Below, piece after piece: positions 10,201 through 22,391 of a stretch of 64,000 bases of DNA. Positions within the stretch are counted from its first letter, which is position 1; each line of letters opens with the position of its first letter. The DNA lies in the NCBI RefSeq assembly GCF_000003815.2, contig NC_049992.1, forward strand, positions 6,547,081 to 6,611,080, read 5' to 3'. The DNA is from Branchiostoma floridae. Its lineage: Eukaryota; Chordata; Leptocardii; Amphioxiformes; Branchiostomatidae. The translations under genes were made by a program, and so were the position numbers. Below the pieces are notes generated by a model. It saw only the letters and a list, made by a program, of their open reading frames with translations. It had not been told where the DNA came from and did no database searches.

Positions 10201-11187
10201 GGTCATCCTAGGATGAAAGGACACGAACCTACCACAGCAACGACTGCCTAACGCCGTCCTTAGTTATACAGTTATTTCTATTAACGCTATGTGTATGGGG
10301 TGAATTGGGCACTGAGGTGAATCAATATCCAAATTTGCACTAAGTTCCTCAAACCTGGGTAATAATAGCACAGAAAAAATGACCACATTGTAAATATCAG
10401 TCAGATGATAGCACTATGAAATGAAAATCTTGTTCAGAATTCACTCTAAAATGGTTGTATGAGAAGCTATGCTACAACAGTCCCTCCCGCGATACTTATA
10501 GAACAGTCCCGCAAGGAGGTCACATGACTAGTGCCCGCCATTTTGAATTGCTATAGTTAAAGTATGGTAGTATCGTCGCCGTACATTTTGACCAAAAACA
10601 GGGACTTAAAATGCTTGTAAAGCACGGAAACTCCGTACACATCAATGGGACACCATCTTGAACATGTTTGTGGCGGTAGGTTTAGGTGTCGTTGCGCGAC
10701 GGCCGATATTTTTGTGGATATTGTGGGCATTCGCTAAAAAGACATTTTGCTGGGCGTTCGCTAAAAAGACCATCGAGAATCGAAAACTTTGATTTATGTC
10801 ACTTCGGGTCAATGGATTGACTTGAAACTCAGGATTAATACATGGGAGCACAACGTGGACATATTCCAAGCAAAAAAATGAGATTCGTGCAGCGCGGACT
10901 TCTCTAGAGTGGGCGTTTGTGGGCATTCGCTAAAAAGACCCTCCCTTTACGATTCAAAGTATTTTCACTATGTCATTGTAGCCATAGAGTGTTTGGTAAT
11001 AGTTGCAAACACATGTTTGAACACTTGTTTAAGTCTAACTCTATATCACTAGAAAAGACGATGGCGTTGTGACATCTACAACAATCATTGATATCAAGAA
11101 ACAAACTAGTACATAAAGTAGATACAAGTAGTCTTCTTTCTAAATTCATATCCCTCAGCAAAACTCTATGTTTATTTGTCCTTGCAG
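10201..11187. other. Non-coding; 5' exons of the LDL-A gene not identified
   Basis: The motif GGGC(A/G)TTCGCTAAAAAGAC occurs at about 10725, 10752 and 10921, bracketing about 180 bp. Otherwise no exon with a start codon and signal peptide could be identified, although the downstream gene needs one. Confidence 0.4.
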
Positions 11188-14100
11188 CGTCAACAACAAC
11201 AGCAGGAGTTTACACTTCAACAGTGCCAGCCACAACATTAGACGCATGTAAGATATCTTGATGTTGTATTAGGTATTTCAGTTTATGTAAATGTATCTAT
11301 GTAACCCGTATAGTGTGATCGTGTAACTGTACAGTATGTATTATAATAGTATCTTGATATGTACAGTATAGGGTATAACTACTAGTAGTATATTATGCTA
11401 ATATCTGTACTGTATATATCATTATTGAGCCAAACGACATTTAAAAAAGACGGAAAAAAGCATTTCGACATAGCAAGTCTTCTCTCTAAGGGTATTGTAG
11501 TATATGCATATTATATGTGTTTAATGGTTAAATAGGGCCTTGTAGATGCATTTGGGTTTCGAATGTATATCATTACCTTTGCCAAAATGGCTAAGGTTAT
11601 ACTTTCGGTCCGTTTGTGTGTTTTCCCCGTTTGTGAACAGCATAACTCGAGAAGACTGCGACGGATGCAGCTGATATTTGGTGGGTGGGTAGGGGTCCGG
11701 AGAACGAAGGGGGGGGGGGTCGATAATGGGCCCCCTAGCGGCTTGCTAAGGTACTGCAGCGGAACCTCCATGCTTGATATCTCGCGTTCTGGACATGCTG
11801 CGGTCGTTTTTGAGCGGTAGGGAGCCCTTAAAGCAGAGAGTGATTGCTGCGAGTTTGGGCCCCCTAGCGGCTTTGTTGGAAGTGCAGGCGCCGGTTTACT
11901 TGCAAACTTTTGTCCGTGGACAGCGGTTAATGGTTCGGTCCAATTTTTTTTAAACGGTTTGCGTGGATGGGAATTTGAATGTTCTAATGAATGAAGCTCA
12001 ATGGTGCTGGTAGTCTTTGGGCTGAAGGATTGTTATGTCCCAATTATTTTACTAATCAACTCCATCCTCAGTCATAGATGGACAGCCCATGGCATTTGTG
12101 ATATTGGTTCATCTTTAGGTAGCTTTCCATCTAACGCAATTTCTCTCATTGCAGTGAGTACAACTACACCAACACCGACACCAACAACCGTCCAGCCATT
12201 AGCTACTGCTACACAAGCAGGTGTGGAAACCATAAATCGTTTTTCTTTGGATATTGATTTAACGCAATGTTTCAATATTTTAAAGGGGTCGATGCAATGT
12301 TGAGAATGATCGTTACAATTATCATACTAGACATTTTAAATGTAGTGGCAAAAAATATCATGGTATCAAAGTATGATAGTTTACCTTAAATTTATTTTGT
12401 GTTCATTATCTTGATGCCAATTTCTGAAAGATCTAAAATTTTACCTGTCCTACATTAGAATGAAATCTGTAAGAAAGAAAATTAATAACTCGTCCAACAG
12501 CATGCCCAAGGGGACTTTTTCGATGTGACAGTGAACGATGTATTTCAAGTAACTGGCAGTGTGACGGTGATGACGACTGTGGTGACGGGAGTGACGAAAG
12601 AGACTGCAGTAAGAAAAGCCTGATTGCCAGCGATTGTTTTGCCAGCTAAGCTGCTTAACCCTTCCTTTCCACTTGCCCGCGAAAGCACTGCGCTCTCACT
12701 GTGAAAAACGAATGTGTATAGAGTTCGATTTCATACTGAGTACATCATGCAAAATGTACAAGTGTTTTAGACAAGAAAATATTAACACAGAATGTGTAAA
12801 AAGATTTTTTGTCTACACAATTCAAATTTTAGGTCGCAAAATTAGTGCGGTCAGAGAGCCGTCCTAGTGGAAAGGGGTATAATGGCGCGTGTGTGCTTTT
12901 GAAATTGCCGCGTTGTCGTTTCTCTTCCATCTTGCTTGTTATTTAACGTCTGCTTTCATTGGAGACTTATGAGTGAACAAAATGTTGACCGATAGTGTAT
13001 TGCATTGTGCTTGCAATTATAATCTAGCGCGTTGCCTCGTTCCAATTATAAACTCACGCAGATGCGCCTATCGCTGTTCAATGGAAAGCCGGGTTACACC
13101 TGAAGTGACAGTTTTCAACCTTCCGTGCACCATGCTTAGCATTGCTTGCGTTTCTTAACTAACCATATAACGTTATACACTTTCATTCAGTACTTATGAG
13201 AACGCTGCCAGCATCTAGCAAACGCACTCATCTTGCTGCCTCTGCAATATCAGAGTGACTGACATAATACATTGTAACATTCAATACAGAGTCTAGCTAG
13301 CGGATTTGCCTTTTCAGGCCTTTTCAAGCTTATTACAGCAGTTATCTTCAATCTGCTTATATATTATATCACTTAAACATTATGAATTTTTCTTTTACAG
13401 GTTCGACAGATTCATCAACTTCAAAGCCGGACACAACGTCACAAGGTGGTAAAGTCGTGGCGAATGGTGTTGATTGTGATTATGTGAATGTTTGCATGCT
13501 TGGAAAGAGTGGCTTGGAAAGAAGTGCGATGAGAATGCATCATTCTACCTTTTCGTGATTGAATGTGAGTCTCTCGTCTTCCACTAAAGAAAATGAAACT
13601 CTTGACGCACGCACGCACACACATGATTCAACATATGCATACACATGTATGGTACACACTTTTTAAAGCATAGGTACCCAGGTTTAGGAAGAAGAGGCTA
13701 GGAGCGCCACGAGGAGCTTGCCTTATGCCAGTCCGGACTGGATGATACGACATGCCTAGCGCAGGATTCACCTATGACAATCTCTGTTGCAGCATTGCTC
13801 GGGTATGGTTCAAAACAGATCTAGATGTGTTACGTTTGTTGGAACACTGGTTTGTAGAGATCCACTCAATATATGAAATACAATCCTAAAGCACGCCATA
13901 AAGCAAGACATACGTTGTTTATGAAATGATGATCAGATTTATCATAACAACTGTTGTAATCATTTCGTGATTACAAATCGCACATAGACAGATACAGCGA
14001 TTAGCAAGTCATTTTCCTTCAAGAAATTGCTCCTATAAAGTTTTATTTATTTTTGTAGGTTTAGGCTTTTAAAATTGTACAACATTTCACAGTCTGTGGT

Positions 14101-14236
14101 ATTAGATATTTTCTTGTGCTTGTGTACGAGTACATGTACGTCTTGCTGCATTTTTGACAATGTAATATGTTTTGTATTAGCAGAGGACACAGGCTCGGTT
14201 CGGATCCAGATATCCCCGGCACCAGAGGCACAGTGA
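11188..14236 (+). CDS. Ser/Thr-rich protein with one LDL-receptor class A domain (3' part, five exons)
   Basis: Exons: 11188-11247, 12155-12220, 12501-12608, 13401-13448 and 14184-14236 (TGA 14234-14236). All internal boundaries are phase 1, so the exons splice in one frame. Exons 1, 2 and 4 encode Thr/Ser/Pro-rich, probably O-glycosylated linkers ([14 protein letters not shown]). Exon 3 is a complete LDL-A module from CPRGLFRC to [10 protein letters not shown], with six cysteines and the acidic calcium-binding motif. The domain is extracellular in all known families. The 5' end (start codon, signal peptide) was not found, so the protein's full architecture is unknown. The exon 4 donor is ambiguous: reading through would add about 35 residues to a stop near 13557. 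The last exon ([17 protein letters not shown]) is the least certain. ATTAAA at 14415 could be the poly(A) signal. Confidence 0.7.
11565..11950. repeat. Intronic interspersed repeat with duplicated GGGCCCCCTAGCGGCT
   Basis: Within the intron between LDL-A gene exons 1 and 2. GGGCCCCCTAGCGGC occurs at about 11728 and 11858. The left part (CCGTTTGTGTGTTTTCCCCG then GAACAGCATAACTCGAGAAG) resembles a diffuse repeat also seen in the LamG introns (CGTGAAGACGATTACTCAAG). Confidence 0.4.
12658..12880. mobile_element. MITE (family also at 30107-30361)
   Basis: The ends are inverted: CCCTTCCTTTCCACTTG on the left and CTAGTGGAAAGGGGTA on the right. The interior shares GTGTAAAAAGATT and AATTTTAGGTCGCA-like blocks with the copy at 30107-30361. 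It lies in the intron after the LDL-A exon. Confidence 0.7.
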
Positions 14237-14731
14237 CACACCCCAGATCATCCTGACATTCGGAACCTCGTCACGAACATCACTCTATTTCATATGGCCT
14301 TGATTTTTGTTTCATACTTGTATTGTTCTTTTTAACTTTATCTGATGTATATTATTGATATCCTTTGACATGTATTTTCTTGCAATATAATCATTCAGAC
14401 ATTCTGTTAAATTCATTAAAAAGACATTATTAGTGCAATATGTTTGCACCCATTCACTTGTCATGGTATAAGATTATGAGTCTAAGAAAACAACCACCAG
14501 GCTTGGTAATATAAGTCGGTCCCTTTCTACCTCTTTAAACAAATTCTTTTTGTTCAAGGCGGCGAAGCACTCCTTGCACGATTGGTTGAAAAAAACAAAC
14601 TATATCAATACAATGTTTCTTTATAGCTTCTAGGTCTTACCATCCAGTAATATGATAAAGTTAATATTGCTTGAGTTACAAGTCCTTCTATGCTTGTTTT
14701 TGGCTGAACACAATCGGCTTTCCTGTCAGAA
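14237..14731. other. Convergent 3' intergenic region
   Basis: Lies between the plus-strand LDL-A gene and the minus-strand FAS1 gene. AT-rich, with ATTAAA at 14415 on the plus strand. Nothing else is supported. Confidence 0.5.
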
Positions 14732-17700
14732 CTATTTCGGAGGTATAAGGACATTGTCAATAATATGTATCACGCCATTTATGGTTGGAAACGCAAGTCC
14801 AGTAATCTTACCGTTGTTCACTGCTACCTGCGTGTCTGCAAGAAGGCGAAAATGAAGACATACAACAGTTAGATTTAATCTGAAAATAGACAAACTAACT
14901 TACATGATCGGTATAAAAAGGAATATCTGTTATATAGTTGGAAGATGACTCAGAATTAAAACAAAGAATGTCCCTTTTTAGGACACATATTAACGTGATA
15001 GAGCGATATACAGATCGTGACTTGTCTGTATTTCAGGATGATCTATTATACCGAGCTATCAATCAAATAAGCTTAAGAGTAAACCTACCTGCCCCCACTG
15101 TTCGATTGACGTGACAGACAAGTTTCTCGGTCTGCAAAGTCGTAAGCTCTTCTCTATCGGAAAGGCCAGCTTCATAATAAACGCCGTCAACAACATGGTA
15201 GTTTAAAACACGTGTCAATACCATTTGGTTGTTTAGAATATGATGTAAGGTGGCGTTAGGAAGCTTCTCAAAGGCGGCGTCAGTTGGAGCAAAGAGGCTG
15301 AAAGCGCCGTCATCTGGTGGGATAAAAATATATACTCAGATTCAGTTTACTGTTTTATAGCATTTTATCAGGCCTAGGCATGTTACACGTATATCATATA
15401 CATCATGAAGACTGTTAAAAGTTACAATTGCGGACATAGATCTTAACAATACCTAACAAAGCGTGTTGCATACATTCAGAAACAATGTACACAATAATGT
15501 AAAAGTCAATTATAAAACGTTAGAGAATGTAACCTTTGTAACTCTAAAGCTCATTGGCATTTAAGACACTTCTTGTCATTTTGTTATACTGTTTTCATCA
15601 TCATCATCATCCGGGCGTGCTGATTGCATGGATGGACATGACTCTCTTCCTCTACTGTACTACGTATCTTAATTGTTTTGTTCAAAGTTACAGATGTTGC
15701 CTAGTACCAAAACAAGATGCAACAAAACAAGACAACATCTCGCCATAAGCTTCGCAGGTCAGGAATCAAACCCTGACACTTATAGCATTTTACAGGACTG
15801 TACCTTTGGTAATCAAATTTTAACTCGGAATAACACCCACCATTCAGTAATTGTCCAAGATCAGTCTTCACGATAAGATCTCTCAACACAGAGAGCTGGT
15901 TCATGTACGGCATTTCACTGATGATCGTTCCAGCAGGAAACGGGTACAGGACCTGGTCGACGACGTGAACCACTCCTTTACCGGCAGTGTTGTCTGCATC
16001 ACTAATTAGACAACCGTTTGCCGTGATTACCTGTTATTTGAAAATGTGTAAATCAAATTATTGTTAATCAAAACAAGGGTATAGGTAGGCAGTGGATTGC
16101 TACCATCTGGGTGAGGTGAGAAAAGTCCTGTATAGTGTTGTGTGTTGAGTGGGACCCCCCCCCCCCCCCCACACACACACAAGTATGTGGAATGGTAGGA
16201 CCCCGAGGGGTCAGAGGGAAGAAAAGTAGGTCAGACAGGAGTCTGGAAGGGAGATCCAGAGAGGCGAGAGGTACTCCTGGAGGGAGGGAGGGGGAAGCTG
16301 GCCATGTGACGCGCGAGAGAAGAAGAATAAAATGCACTTATATCTAGTTCGTTTGTCTTGTGAACTTGACTGAGAATCTTACAAAGGCACAGTCTTGTAT
16401 TTTTTTAGCCTTGTATCTTTTAAATGTCATCCTGACAATGAAATCAAGAGTACCAAAAAAAAAAAAACAATTTCCGTCACAATACCGTCGCTCTGCGATC
16501 TACGTCTGGTGGAAAGGCGATCTTAATATTGTCCCACTTCAACGTTTAAGAGCATTATTAAATGACATAGAAGGGATAAAAACTAGAAAGGTGGCAGGAT
16601 GTGTCCTTTATAGTTTTACGAAAGAAGAAGATCAACGCAAGTCTTGACCTAGTTCTCGCAACTCTCGCGAGAACTAGGCCACTCCGTGAGCAATATGGAC
16701 TGGATAGCCATCGAAAATTTGGAGGTACGTGTCCTTAACTTTAATAACAGTCACTGATTGATGAAAAAATTCTATTAACTGTGAACATACGTGACTATTA
16801 ATTGTGAACATAGGGCTTGCTATGGAAAACATGTTCATATTTGCAGTAACAGCTAATATTCCGTTTAAATTTCGAAGAAGAGGACCAAAAAAGGGAGACA
16901 TAATAAACGGGAATAACCTCATTCATGCGTACCTTTCTCGACGGATATTTGTTGAGTCGGATGCCAAAACCCTCCAGAAGCGACGCCAGTACCTGGTTGT
17001 TCGTCATGTTGGTCGTTAAGACTTCGACAGGGCTTACGTGAAGAAACAGCACCTATCATATGTTGGTTTGAAAATGAATAAAAAACACATACACACCGAA
17101 ATTTTATATTTTCTGGCCAACGGTATGAAAACATTGTACTTAGTGACTTCTAAAAATATTTCTGGGATGCAACTTGCCATAAATCTTTAAGAATGATGAT
17201 TTATGGAGTAAGTTTTTAATCCCTAAACTATGAATTGATGTAAAATCGAGGCGAAGACAATATTTGTCAAGGTAGTAGACTCTACCGGAAGCTTTTGACC
17301 GCTTCCAAAATAATATCTAGTTGCTTGAGGAACCATTTGGCGTTTCGGTATCAATACATGGATGTCTAACCAATAGAGTGTGATTCGAATATGTAAGCAA
17401 CTAATAATAACCTCTAACATAAAGAGCTTGTGGTCCGATATGTTCTTCCTAACATCAGCTGGTAGTTTAGAAAATGCGTCGTCTGTCGGTGCAAACACAG
17501 TGCATGGATCTATAATAGGACAGAATAAGCGGCAATTTAATAAATTACATATTCCTTGTTATATTTGATATGTTGTCGTGTCTTCCCCATAGTTGTTGCT
17601 GTTGAGTTTTATAATTACGTGTTTTGATTCTGATTATTAAATAGACAAATAAATAAATTACAGGTAAGGCCGAAGAAGTAAATTTTATGGATGGCATCCT

Positions 17701-18546
17701 CTACATTCTAAAAATTTAACAATGCGAGAGGGCGAAATATGCAAGATGGCTATGTTTTCAAAATAGACACCATAAAAGTGACAGGAATTGAAGCGACAAA
17801 ACATGGAGTCATAGCCAAGTCTTTTACTTCTGTATTTAAGAGGAGCACCAGGTGACACTAGTGTGGCAGAATGGTATCACTTTCTACTAGAAGTATTACG
17901 TTGACAACTACAGTCATCGCTACGAGGGGTGATCGATAAGTCCTCGGCCTCACCCAGAAATAACAAGCACAACTCAGATTGTGAGGCACAACTTCATAGG
18001 TATGCGGGTCAAATTGCCTGCTGGAAGTCAGACACCCAATTCTTTTTGCTTGAAATAGGAAGAGAATCATTATCAAATATTTTGACAATGTCTTTTGTTA
18101 AATTACGGCATGGGGAACTCGACACACACATATCACTTTTTTCTCGCCACTTACCTTCTGATTTGCAAGAAACGAATGCCTGGAAAGTAATGAATGCAAT
18201 GATTTAAAATTTGGTGGATATTGATAAAAGGCTCCATATACTATGAAGTTGTGCCTCAAAATTTGAGTTGTGCTAACTATCTCTGGGTGAGGCCGAGAAA
18301 TTATTGATCACCTCTCGTATGTATACAGGTACGTACATACCACAATTGTTAGTGCAATCAATTTTCGTGCGGTGAGTGCTGATACATGTACGACGTACCT
18401 CCCTTTGCCAGAGTAGTGTTGAACCCGGATACCTCTAGCAGCTGAACCATGGTGTTGAGGCCGAGACTCTGCATGACTTCCATCACATTAGCCTGTGCAC
18501 TTGCTGAGTAGAACAGTGCAAGTAGGGCTACTACAACGAACCTCAT
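14732..18546 (-). CDS. Secreted protein with two FAS1 (fasciclin) domains
   Basis: Complete gene of seven exons, in transcript order: 18399-18546, 17412-17509, 16933-17052, 16683-16733, 15841-16030, 15089-15313, 14732-14835. Phases agree throughout and give about 311 aa. Residues 1-18 are a signal peptide (MRFVVVALLALFYSASAQA, N-terminus). Domain 1 carries TVFAPTDDAFSKLP, VLTTNMTNNQ and GVVHVVDQVLYP. Domain 2 carries SLFAPTDAAFEKLP, VLNYHVVDG and GVIHIIDNVLIPP before TAG. These are the FAS1 H1 and H2 signature regions. FAS1 proteins act in the extracellular matrix in cell adhesion. No membrane anchor or GPI-type tail follows the second domain. The exon 4 donor (GGA|GTGGCC) is weak but is the only choice that keeps frame. 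Which vertebrate protein is closest (periostin or TGFBI are larger) cannot be said. Confidence 0.92.
15735..15790 (-). repeat. Possible tRNA-derived SINE fragment
   Basis: On the minus strand GGGTTTGATTCCTGACC resembles a tRNA B-box, in the FAS1 intron between exons 5 and 6. The A-box is not clear. Not a functional tRNA. Confidence 0.3.
16648..16678. repeat. Perfect short palindrome next to a weak splice donor
   Basis: CCTAGTTCTCGC and GCGAGAACTAGG are exact inverted 12-mers separated by 7 bp. The hairpin lies just downstream of the FAS1 exon 4 donor on the minus strand. It could be structural or chance. Confidence 0.6.
17921..18319. mobile_element. Mariner-like MITE (family also at 50848-51732)
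   Basis: The ends are CGAGGGGTGATCGATAAGTC and its imperfect inverse ATTGATCACCTCTCG, flanked by TA on both sides. The subterminal sequence (CTCGGCCTCACCCAGAAATA, CACAACTTCATAG) is also inverted. The interior has no intact ORF. It lies in FAS1 intron 1. The TA target and terminal pattern suggest Tc1/mariner-type mobilisation. Confidence 0.7.
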
Positions 18547-18950
18547 TATACAAAATTTAATCCTGGTGTCGTGTTTTTAATTGAGTGGTTCGAATGGAGT
18601 CGACTGGAGGCTACGTCAATTGGAGATTTTATAACGACACGTATGATACGCAAGTGGCTAAAAGATGGTGACCTTTGGTCCCGGGGTTAAAGTTTAGGCA
18701 AGATATACGTACTCACTCACTTACGACCGACCGACCGACCTATGACCGCAGATAAGCTAAGGTTGATGTTTAATCAGTTATCGTAAATAGGATTCTACAG
18801 GTCCGGACCATCTTGCTGAGACGCGTGTTTTTTCTGACCTGATATCCTGTCTGTTCGTGGCCTAGTCAGGTTTCTGAAGCGGCAGATGAAGCTCTCTGTT
18901 GCCGGGTTGATCATTCCCACCGGATATTTATTTCAGATACGGCAGCCATT
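18547..18950. promoter_or_regulatory. Upstream region of the FAS1 gene
   Basis: The promoter of the minus-strand FAS1 gene must lie in the first part. No TATA box could be placed with confidence. A (GACC)n run at about 18724-18740 (CGACCGACCGACCGACC) is present. The LINE starts at the right end. Confidence 0.3.
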
Positions 18951-21011
18951 TTGGGTCATCCGGGGACATGCACCAAAAGCATCTTGGTTCCAATTCATAA
19001 AGGCGGTACTTCATCCAACCCGTCTAATTATAGAGGAATAGCCATATCCAGTTGTGTCGGTAAATTATTCACATTTATATTAAGCAGACGTTTTCAACAC
19101 TTCCTAGAGAATGACAACTCACTATCCCCTTTTCAGTCTGGCTTTCGTAAAAACTTCCGCACCAGTGACAACATATTTGTACTCAAAACGCTAATTGACA
19201 AGCAGACATCTGAACCCGGGGGTAAACTGTACGCCTGCTTTGTTGACTTCAAGAAAGCGTTTGATTCTGTTTGGAGAAATGGGCTATTTTATAAAATCTT
19301 ATCTTCTGGTATAGGGGGGAATTTCTTTAAAATCATCAAATCCATGTATTCTAACGTAGAATACTGCGTCAAAACGCCAAATGGACTCTCAGATTTCTTT
19401 CAGTCGACATGTGGTGTGCGCCAAGGATGTAATTTAAGTCCGCTCTTGTTCAACCTTTATATAAACGATCTCCCAGCCACTTTAATGTCACCTTTATGTG
19501 ATCCCGTCGTCCTAAAAGACACCCCCATAAGTAGTCTTTTATGGGCAGACGACCTTGTACTGTTGTCAAAATCAGAAACAGGCCTCAAAGAATGTCTCAA
19601 TAGATTAGATGACTTTTGCTCTCTTTGGAAACTATCAATTAACAGAGATAAGACTAAAATCATGATTTTCTCAAAACATGGCAGGACAAGTAAGCAACAG
19701 CAATCAACTTTCCGAACACAAGGGCACACAATAGACATCACTAAATTTTATACTTACTTAGGCATAGATATCACCCCATCAGGGTCATTCTCACGGGCTA
19801 CTAAACAGCTGCGACTAAAAGCTCTCAGGGCCTCCTTTAAACTCAAATCCTTACTAGCATCAAACCATAACCCATCAATTTCCCTTGCCCTTGATCTGTT
19901 CCATAGTTTAGTCAAACCTATATTACTTTACTGTGCTGAGGTACTAGGGACAAACATCCAATGTAGAGACTTGATCTTTAATGGAGTACAGGAATATCCT
20001 GCTGAAAATATACGGGAAGGAATTTATAACATCCTTTCTCCGATATTAGGTTCAAATATACAACTCCTAAAGGTTACACGATTAGGAAAGAAGAACGATG
20101 TGACATCGCCTCGTCCTGTTCTAGTCCGGTTTAAGAGATATAGTGACAAATTAAATATTCTATATCAATCGGAATTACTATCGAATCAAAATATTTTATT
20201 GACACATCCCAAATTCTCATATGAAGTGTCTGATCTAGAGCATGTTCTTCTCAATTACTGTAAAATCCTACTTCAAGTTCCCAGAAGTTCCGTTAATGCC
20301 GCCGTAAGGGGTGAACTCGGAACATTTCCATTATACATTGAAGCCCAATCTCAACTTATTAAATATTGGCTTAGACTACAAAACCTTCCAAACGATAGAA
20401 TAGTTAAAAAAGCTTACGATTTTGCTGTTGAACAAGAACAGGACTGGGCCGTACATGTACAAGACATATTGTGCAGACACGGTTTCCAAAATGTTTGGTT
20501 AAACCCTGCAGTTGACGCCAAACATTTTGGAAACGTGTTCAAGGAACGTCTGAAAGACACGTTTGTTTCTGGCTGGAGGCAAGAGATAAGAAATTATAGC
20601 AAATTGCAAACCTATTCTAAATTCAAGACCAACTTCACTCTCGAAAAGTACCTTTCATCAATTCAAAATAAATCATTTGTTGCTAACATAACAAAATTGC
20701 GAATTAGTGCACATTGTTTGGAGATAGAAAAAGGTCGATATAATAATATACCAGCCACTCAGAGACGCTGTCCTACTTGCAATCATGGTATCGAAGACGA
20801 ACTACACTTTCTATTATTATGTCCCACATATACTGAGGAAAGGCAGAAGCTTATGGACGTTATCAACAAGACTACAAACATAACATTACCTAAGACAAGT
20901 TCAGAAACTTTCAATTTACTTATGTCATGTCCTGATGCAATTTCCTTGTACATAGGCCAATACATATCTACTGCTTTTCAAAAAAGGAATCGTATTGACA
21001 CAAACAATTGA
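18951..21011 (+). mobile_element. 5'-truncated non-LTR retrotransposon (LINE), reverse transcriptase ORF
   Basis: A 686-codon frame without stops. It opens inside the reverse transcriptase domain (KSILVPIHKGG, NYRGIAI). It then shows the catalytic region FVDFKKAFDSVW, the GVRQGCNLSPLLFNLYINDL block, WADDLVLLSKS (the [FY]xDD position, here WADD) and LSINRDKTKIMIF. The C-terminus has a zinc-knuckle-like CPTCNHGIEDELHFLLLC. The apurinic endonuclease part expected upstream is missing, so the copy is 5' truncated. The open frame suggests recent insertion. The 3' UTR follows to about 21240, with AATAAA at 21230. The clade was not assigned. Confidence 0.88.
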
Positions 21012-21245
21012 TGTTAACTCTGTATCGTGTACCACTATGTTCTAGTAATACCTGTTTCCCATGAATTAATCCGCTCAGCTAAAGTAGCATAGCGACTAGT
21101 CATTTATTACATAGAACCCTCTATAGTTACCATTGTTATGTATAAGCAACCACGTAGATATTAGTTTTGATGTTCTGTACATGTATTACACCCGAACTTG
21201 CCATACATTGTACCCGTACAATTGTTGCGCAATAAAGATCACCAA
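21012..21245 (+). mobile_element. LINE 3' UTR and tail
   Basis: Ends GTACAATTGTTGCGCAATAA. The same end, GATACAATTGTTGCCCAATA, appears in the SLCO intron at about 24210, so both come from one family. Confidence 0.65.
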
Positions 21246-22391
21246 AACGAGACTGAAGCTGGCACTATGGCTGGCATAAAAATGAATAGGCAAACTGTGC
21301 CCTATAATCTTGATGGTATACAATCCAACGACGTTACAATAATTACCTGGAGGGGGAAATTACGAGACGGAGCTAAATTTTGTAATGGTTCAATATGTAT
21401 TTTTTGTGCGAATGCTGTCAAAATGTGTTCATAAGTGACAGAAACTACGGTTTTGTTGCATAGACCGTTTGTTTGTTTGTTTATTTCGATCTCCAATTAG
21501 AATTTAAAATGATTATCATAAACTCTATTCTTCCTGCAGTCGTCCATCAACATTATAAAAACACTATCAAATAACATTAAGTCGACAAAAGTATACAGTA
21601 TGACACAAAAAGAACTGAAGTAAACTGAATAACTAACCTGGTAGGCTTTACATAGTTTTCATTCAAACACAGGTTTGTTTTTCTATCTAGTTGATGTAAT
21701 ATATATGAGAATAACGCAAAAATGAACATGAAATACTTAAAGTCGTGATTATAATAGTATATGGTCAAGGACTATCATATGGTAACAGTACATGCATATC
21801 ATAAAGGTAAGAGAATAATACTTTGAAATGAATAAATGATCAAAATTTTTCAGTGCCACTGGGTACAATAATCGGCCACGTAAATTGGGTTATTAATTGA
21901 CAAAATACTATAGTAGTATAGAATAATGATTGTCGAATAACACATATCAACTATACATTAGAATTTTTTACATTTACATCTGATTCATGACATGACCTAT
22001 TACATTTCGTAGCAGTAAACTAGTAAACTTTGATACATGATAATGTAATAGAATGAACGTATTACGTATGGTATCACTATAATTTCCAATATATGACCAT
22101 TTTTACTCGCACAAATTACTATTGGACGTGCCTTATTGTATGGCACAATAATATTGATAATGAGGTCCAATACACATTCAAGAAGATATTGTTTTTAAAC
22201 TCGCACACAGTACTATACTATAATACGATCCTAATGATATATATCACTGTGAGCGAGTAGCTTGATAAAAGGCTACGGTAAAGCATTCTGCATTTTGCGA
22301 AAACTGTTGCCTCTCTAGTATTGTTACTATCATTTAGAAACGGTTTCATCTGAAATAAATTTTTGTGGTGTTAGCTAGCTATAGGTTTGAG
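21246..22391. other. Intergenic, AT-rich, nothing recognised
   Basis: Contains the 3' UTR region of the minus-strand SLCO gene, but no clear AATAAA close to its stop on that strand. No other exon or repeat is supported. Confidence 0.4.

Noticed and set aside
10642-10926. 94-codon minus-strand frame with repeated VFLANA
   Set aside because: The repetition comes from the direct-repeat motif; no family match, splice context or promoter supports it.
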